Notes under the pieces: generated by a model
Seen by the model: only the letters and a program-made list of their open reading frames with translations
What the model was told of the DNA's origin: nothing
The model's database searches: none
In this document: positions 43,167 to 46,157 of the stretch, one piece after another
Position numbering within the stretch: the stretch's first letter is position 1
Layout: each line of letters begins with the position of its first letter
Position numbers and translations under genes: made by a program
NCBI GenBank assembly: GCA_937928045.1
Contig: CALFWO010000001.1
Coordinates: forward strand, 1 to 46,157
Length of the DNA stretch: 46,157 nt
Reading direction: 5' to 3'
Source: an uncultured Saprospiraceae bacterium
GTDB lineage: Bacteria > Bacteroidota > Bacteroidia > Chitinophagales > Saprospiraceae

Positions 43167-44474
43167 TTATTGAGTGATTAGAGCTATGGTTTCATCAAAG
43201 TCTTTTTTAAAAGCTTTGAATTGACTTGTAGCAGGACCAGAAAAACCAGTATGGATTTTTTGAACTTTATTGTTTTTATCTAAAAAAATCATTGTCGGGT
43301 AAGAGATGATAGCATTCAGCATCGGTAGCGATTTTTGAGCTTCCTTTTTATTGTAATAGCCTGCGCTGAGCATCTCGTACGGCAATTCAAAATGATTTTT
43401 ATATTTACTAATTGTTGCAATAGATTTTTTAGGATCTTTATATTTTTCAAATGCTAATGCGATGACTTCTAAATCTTCATTAGGATTTTTGTTTAAGTAG
43501 TCTTTTAGAAACTCCGTTTCGTCTCTACAGTTTGGACACCATGTTCCAAAAATTTGGACAATCTTGGCTTTACCATTATAAATTGGATCATTAATACTAA
43601 CCATTTCCCCTTCTGTGTTTGGAAAAGAAAATTCTACGGCATCGTAGCCTGGGAGTAAATAAGTCAATGAGTCTGGTGAAGTAAGTGTCGCTTCAAGGTT
43701 TTTGACAGCTTTCCAAGTTGTTCGGTAATGTGAACCAGATCTAAAACTCCCGATCAAACTATTGTCCGGTAAAATTTTACCTGAGAACAAAAATGCATGC
43801 GCTCCGTCAAAGGTTGAAAGGAAAAATTTGTTTTCTTGAACCGTTCCTTCAAGAAATCTATAATCTCCAGTCTCAGTAATAAATGTTCCAGTTAACTTAT
43901 TTCCTTTTTGTACAAACTCCCCAATGGCCGGATAAGGTTGATCTTCTTCTAGACCAAAGGTGACTTCCCATTTTCCAGAGAGATCTGATCCGGGCGTTTT
44001 GTCTATTCGCGTAAATCTGTGATTCTGACCGAACTTGGCAGAGAAGGGAATTTTATAATTGTCCTTGGTTTTTACGACCCAAAATCCATTGATTAATTTT
44101 TCATCAATATTAGCCTGAATATAAGAATCATACAATGGGAAATCAATCCACAAAGTGTCTCGTCCTGTGCTTCGATCTCGACCAAATGAAACTTCGTTTA
44201 CTGTAATTCTTTCCTCGCCGTTAATGATCTCTATGTAATCTTTTCCGTCCGCCGTTTTCTTAGCTTCAAAAACGAAAGGCAATGACCCATCTATTATTTC
44301 TGACATCTGTCTTTCTAAATTGTCATCTCGCTTACGTGGATTTTCTTTTATTGCTGCTTTGCTTTTTGGAACCAACGCTAACTCTGCGCGCCAAGGTCCA
44401 GGGGCAATGCCTTCATATTGGTTCTCGATTACAAAACATCCGGTCAATAAGAGCAATAGTGGTAAGAATCTCAT
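43167..44474 (-). CDS. TlpA-like thiol-disulfide oxidoreductase lipoprotein with large N-terminal region
   Basis: 435 aa. Lipobox LLLTGC (Cys13) suggests an envelope lipoprotein. Residues ~25-260 are beta-rich with a lipocalin-like pattern (SGKWEVTFGLEEDQ, GEFVQKGNKLTGTFIT, SGKILPDNSLIGSFRSG); similar regions precede thioredoxin domains in other Bacteroidota. Residues ~275-435 form a redoxin/AhpC-TSA domain with active-site WCPNC (Cys313, Cys316), VQIFGTWCPNCRDETEFL, the cis-Pro strand AIISYPTMIFLDKNNK and the GFSGP loop. It should reduce or oxidise periplasmic disulfides. It is first in a two-gene operon with the TIR-like/TPR/SDR gene (10-nt gap). A hairpin CGG(T)AAGATA/TATCTTCCG is at 44503-44526, upstream. 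Confidence 0.9.
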   Translation of the reverse strand: MRFLPLLLLLTGCFVIENQYEGIAPGPWRAELALVPKSKAAIKENPRKRDDNLERQMSEIIDGSLPFVFEAKKTADGKDYIEIINGEERITVNEVSFGRDRSTGRDTLWIDFPLYDSYIQANIDEKLINGFWVVKTKDNYKIPFSAKFGQNHRFTRIDKTPGSDLSGKWEVTFGLEEDQPYPAIGEFVQKGNKLTGTFITETGDYRFLEGTVQENKFFLSTFDGAHAFLFSGKILPDNSLIGSFRSGSHYRTTWKAVKNLEATLTSPDSLTYLLPGYDAVEFSFPNTEGEMVSINDPIYNGKAKIVQIFGTWCPNCRDETEFLKDYLNKNPNEDLEVIALAFEKYKDPKKSIATISKYKNHFELPYEMLSAGYYNKKEAQKSLPMLNAIISYPTMIFLDKNNKVQKIHTGFSGPATSQFKAFKKDFDETIALITQ

Positions 44475-44593
44475 CAGTTTATTTTTTGCATAATTGTGTA
44501 GTCGGTAAGATAGAATTTATCTTCCGATCAATTAACTGAATATGATTCTTAAAAGTTGATATCAAGGCAATTTTTTATTTAGACGTCTAAAAA

Positions 44594-45133
44594 TTATTTA
44601 CCTCCTTCACCTTTGAAATGGTCATCCTTGTATTTGAATAGTACATTAAAAGTTGTCAAACTTCCATAGATTCGAGTCAAATACTGTTGTAGATTGACTT
44701 TGTTTTCATCGGTCATTACTTTAGAAGCATTTATTCGTTGCTCCATGACTCTGATTCTATCTCGAACCATTACGATTTTATGAAAAAACTGGTCAATTGG
44801 AATTTCTTTAGATTTAAGCCCATCATCTGCTGGCTTTAAAATCATCGTACCGTCCTTCCATTTATCTCCTAAAGCCACTGTTTCATTTATCCCATTAAAG
44901 TTCTTTAAGATCTTTATTAAGGACTTTTCCGCTTCCGTATAGGTCACTGCGGCTTCTTGTTCAATGACTTCTATAATTTCAAGCCCATCAAAGTTTTTAC
45001 CTACTTGCTTGATACCGTATTGAACAAAGCATACGTCGTATGCCATTTTATAAATTTTGATAACTACACCAACACCAAAAGAAGGGTGTTTGACTCGGGA
45101 TCCAATGCCTAATGCTGCTACAGCTGTGTCCAT
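44594..45133 (-). CDS. Conserved protein with N-terminal CarD/UvrD-tail-like 'RVKHPxFGxGxV' motif
   Basis: 179 aa from ATG 45133; the frame opens at 45181, but MDTAVAALGIGSRVKHPSFG is the usual beginning of this type. Residues 8-45 form a small Tudor-like beta barrel (GSRVKHPSFGVGVVIKIYKM...CFVQYG) as in CarD N-termini and UvrD/PcrA tails, which bind RNA polymerase. The rest is alpha-helical (AEKSLIKILKNFNGINETVA, MVRDRIRVMEQRINASKVMT, NLQQYLTRIYGSLTTFNVLF). No DNA-binding HTH was identified. Related Bacteroidota proteins of the same layout exist (recalled), all uncharacterised. It may contact RNA polymerase, but that is inference from the motif alone. Confidence 0.75.
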   Translation of the reverse strand: MDTAVAALGIGSRVKHPSFGVGVVIKIYKMAYDVCFVQYGIKQVGKNFDGLEIIEVIEQEAAVTYTEAEKSLIKILKNFNGINETVALGDKWKDGTMILKPADDGLKSKEIPIDQFFHKIVMVRDRIRVMEQRINASKVMTDENKVNLQQYLTRIYGSLTTFNVLFKYKDDHFKGEGGK

Positions 45134-45238
45134 TTCTATAATTTTTAAATTAAATCTAATCCTTTCTGAACCTGCATTCAAAAAAGAGAACTTGTACTAT
45201 AGAAATATTACGAAAAAAAAATGTTCTTGTTACTCGAT

Positions 45239-46048
45239 TTAATGGACGGCTTGGTAAGATTGATCTTCCTGTAATCTAACAGCTTTTCCTCCTTTTACCT
45301 TGAAAACAGTTGGTATCGACCGATTTTTCTTGATTCCCCTAGAGTAGACTTCAAAATGTAGGTGTGGACCACTAGACCAGCCTGTGTTTCCACTTTTTCC
45401 AATCAATTGACCGATTTCAACATAATCACCCACTTGCACCAAAACTCCATTCTTTTGTAAGTGTACATAATTGCTAAAGGTACCGTCATCGTGATTGATG
45501 ACAACATAGTTAGATTTTCCTTTGCATCTAGGATCTGCACAACCAACATTGGAGTCTTCTTTGATATCGGTCACCATGCCACCTCTTGCAGCATGTACAT
45601 TAGTTCCATTAGGCATATTAAAGTCTAGGGCATACACATCTTTGTGAGAATAATTACCGTGATAGCCTTGATGTACCTTAAAAGTTGTACCAGCTTCATA
45701 TGGAAGCCAATACTCAAAGCTATCATCATGATTGGCATTCACATTTCCGGGGATATAGTTGAACCTAAAGTCATATTCTGGACTTTGCATTCTATCAATA
45801 ACCGTCAAAGTCAATAGCTTGATCGGCTCACCTCCACTAGGAATCATCGCCAAATGGGGAAGAGGAACATCACATTCTAAGTTCTTTAGAGTTTTGAAAC
45901 TGATTTCCATACTGATAGGTACAGCTCCATCATTTGCGCCCCACAATTCGACTCCATTGGAAATTGGTTTTTCGAAAATGTCTAAACCGTCCTGGGCGAA
46001 CGTAAGCGCTGAAATGAGCGTCAATAGAGCAACTAGGATATTCTTCAT
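45239..46048 (-). CDS. M23 family (LytM-type) metallopeptidase
   Basis: 269 aa from ATG 46048 (the frame opens at 46075, but this start gives MKNILVALLTLISALTFAQ, a clean signal peptide). The catalytic domain is at ~125-238 with zinc ligands His135 and Asp142 in SHKDVYALDFNMP, His196 in NYVHLQKNG, and HLHFE (229-233); the lysostaphin-type motif set is complete. N-terminal residues ~25-110 are a beta-rich domain. A short insert with two cysteines, NVGCADPRCKGKS (168-179), lies in the catalytic domain and could form a disulfide loop near the active site. It likely cleaves peptidoglycan crosslinks in the periplasm. Bases 46049-46157 beyond it hold no recognisable gene. Confidence 0.92.
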   Translation of the reverse strand: MKNILVALLTLISALTFAQDGLDIFEKPISNGVELWGANDGAVPISMEISFKTLKNLECDVPLPHLAMIPSGGEPIKLLTLTVIDRMQSPEYDFRFNYIPGNVNANHDDSFEYWLPYEAGTTFKVHQGYHGNYSHKDVYALDFNMPNGTNVHAARGGMVTDIKEDSNVGCADPRCKGKSNYVVINHDDGTFSNYVHLQKNGVLVQVGDYVEIGQLIGKSGNTGWSSGPHLHFEVYSRGIKKNRSIPTVFKVKGGKAVRLQEDQSYQAVH

Positions 46049-46157
46049 AATACGTTGAGTGGTAATTACTAACATTTAACCTTATACCTAAGACAATTAT
46101 TATGCCCTTCAGGGTTAAAGAATTTAACTAAAAACATCAAAGATTTACTCAGGCCAC

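Overview
The window is AT-rich chromosomal DNA of a member of the Bacteroidota, most likely the Saprospiria/Lewinella side of the phylum (inference). The reasons are secreted proteins with type IX secretion (T9SS) C-terminal signals of type A and type B, SprB-like and dockerin-like modules, sigma-A promoters of the TAnnTTTG type, weak Shine-Dalgarno signals, and the gene order miaB / sigma-54 activator / lptE / TPR protein / secG / groES / groEL, which is a conserved block in this phylum.

Layout. 1-1793: groEL (cut by the window edge) and groES on the minus strand. 1794-2282: groES promoter region and a 171-bp structured element with terminal inverted repeats. 2283-9923: an interruption of the conserved block. 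It holds a small membrane protein, a histidine kinase facing a NarL-type response regulator, a stand-alone LytTR regulator, a DTW-domain tRNA-modifying enzyme and an 888-residue T9SS type B surface protein, with a repeated sequence in the intergenic DNA. 9925-16938 (minus): secG, a Lys-rich TPR protein, lptE, a beta-barrel protein, a membrane-bound LuxR-type regulator, a sigma-54 activator and miaB. 16998-21072 (minus): a DgcN-like/enolase-superfamily epimerase pair, an RDD membrane protein and a di-haem cytochrome c peroxidase lipoprotein. 21165-24100 (minus): an M1 peptidase carrying a T9SS signal behind a TerB-like protein. 24253-29493: mutS (+), ffh (-) and a TolB-like lipoprotein (-). 29597-35027 (+): an oligopeptide-binding lipoprotein, lipB, a conserved small protein, a TPR protein, an acyl-CoA thioesterase and an M50-like membrane protease. 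35049-46048: a TPR histidine kinase (-), a 1143-residue Asp-box propeller/dockerin/T9SS protein (+), a TIR-like/TPR/SDR fusion behind a TlpA-like lipoprotein (-), a CarD-like-motif protein (-) and an M23 peptidase (-).

How the genes fit together. Core functions are protein folding and export (groES/L, secG, ffh), outer-membrane assembly (lptE), tRNA modification (miaB, DTW), mismatch repair and lipoylation. Accessory genes add signal transduction (two HisKA_3 kinases, one NarL regulator, one LytTR, one membrane LuxR) and large secreted T9SS cargo. The observations most worth a second look are the TIR-like/TPR/SDR fusion, a 17-nt sequence found four times just downstream of plus-strand genes, the 171-bp terminal-inverted-repeat element, and an identical 13-bp inverted repeat upstream of both groES and miaB. 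No tRNA, rRNA, CRISPR array, transposase or integrase was seen.
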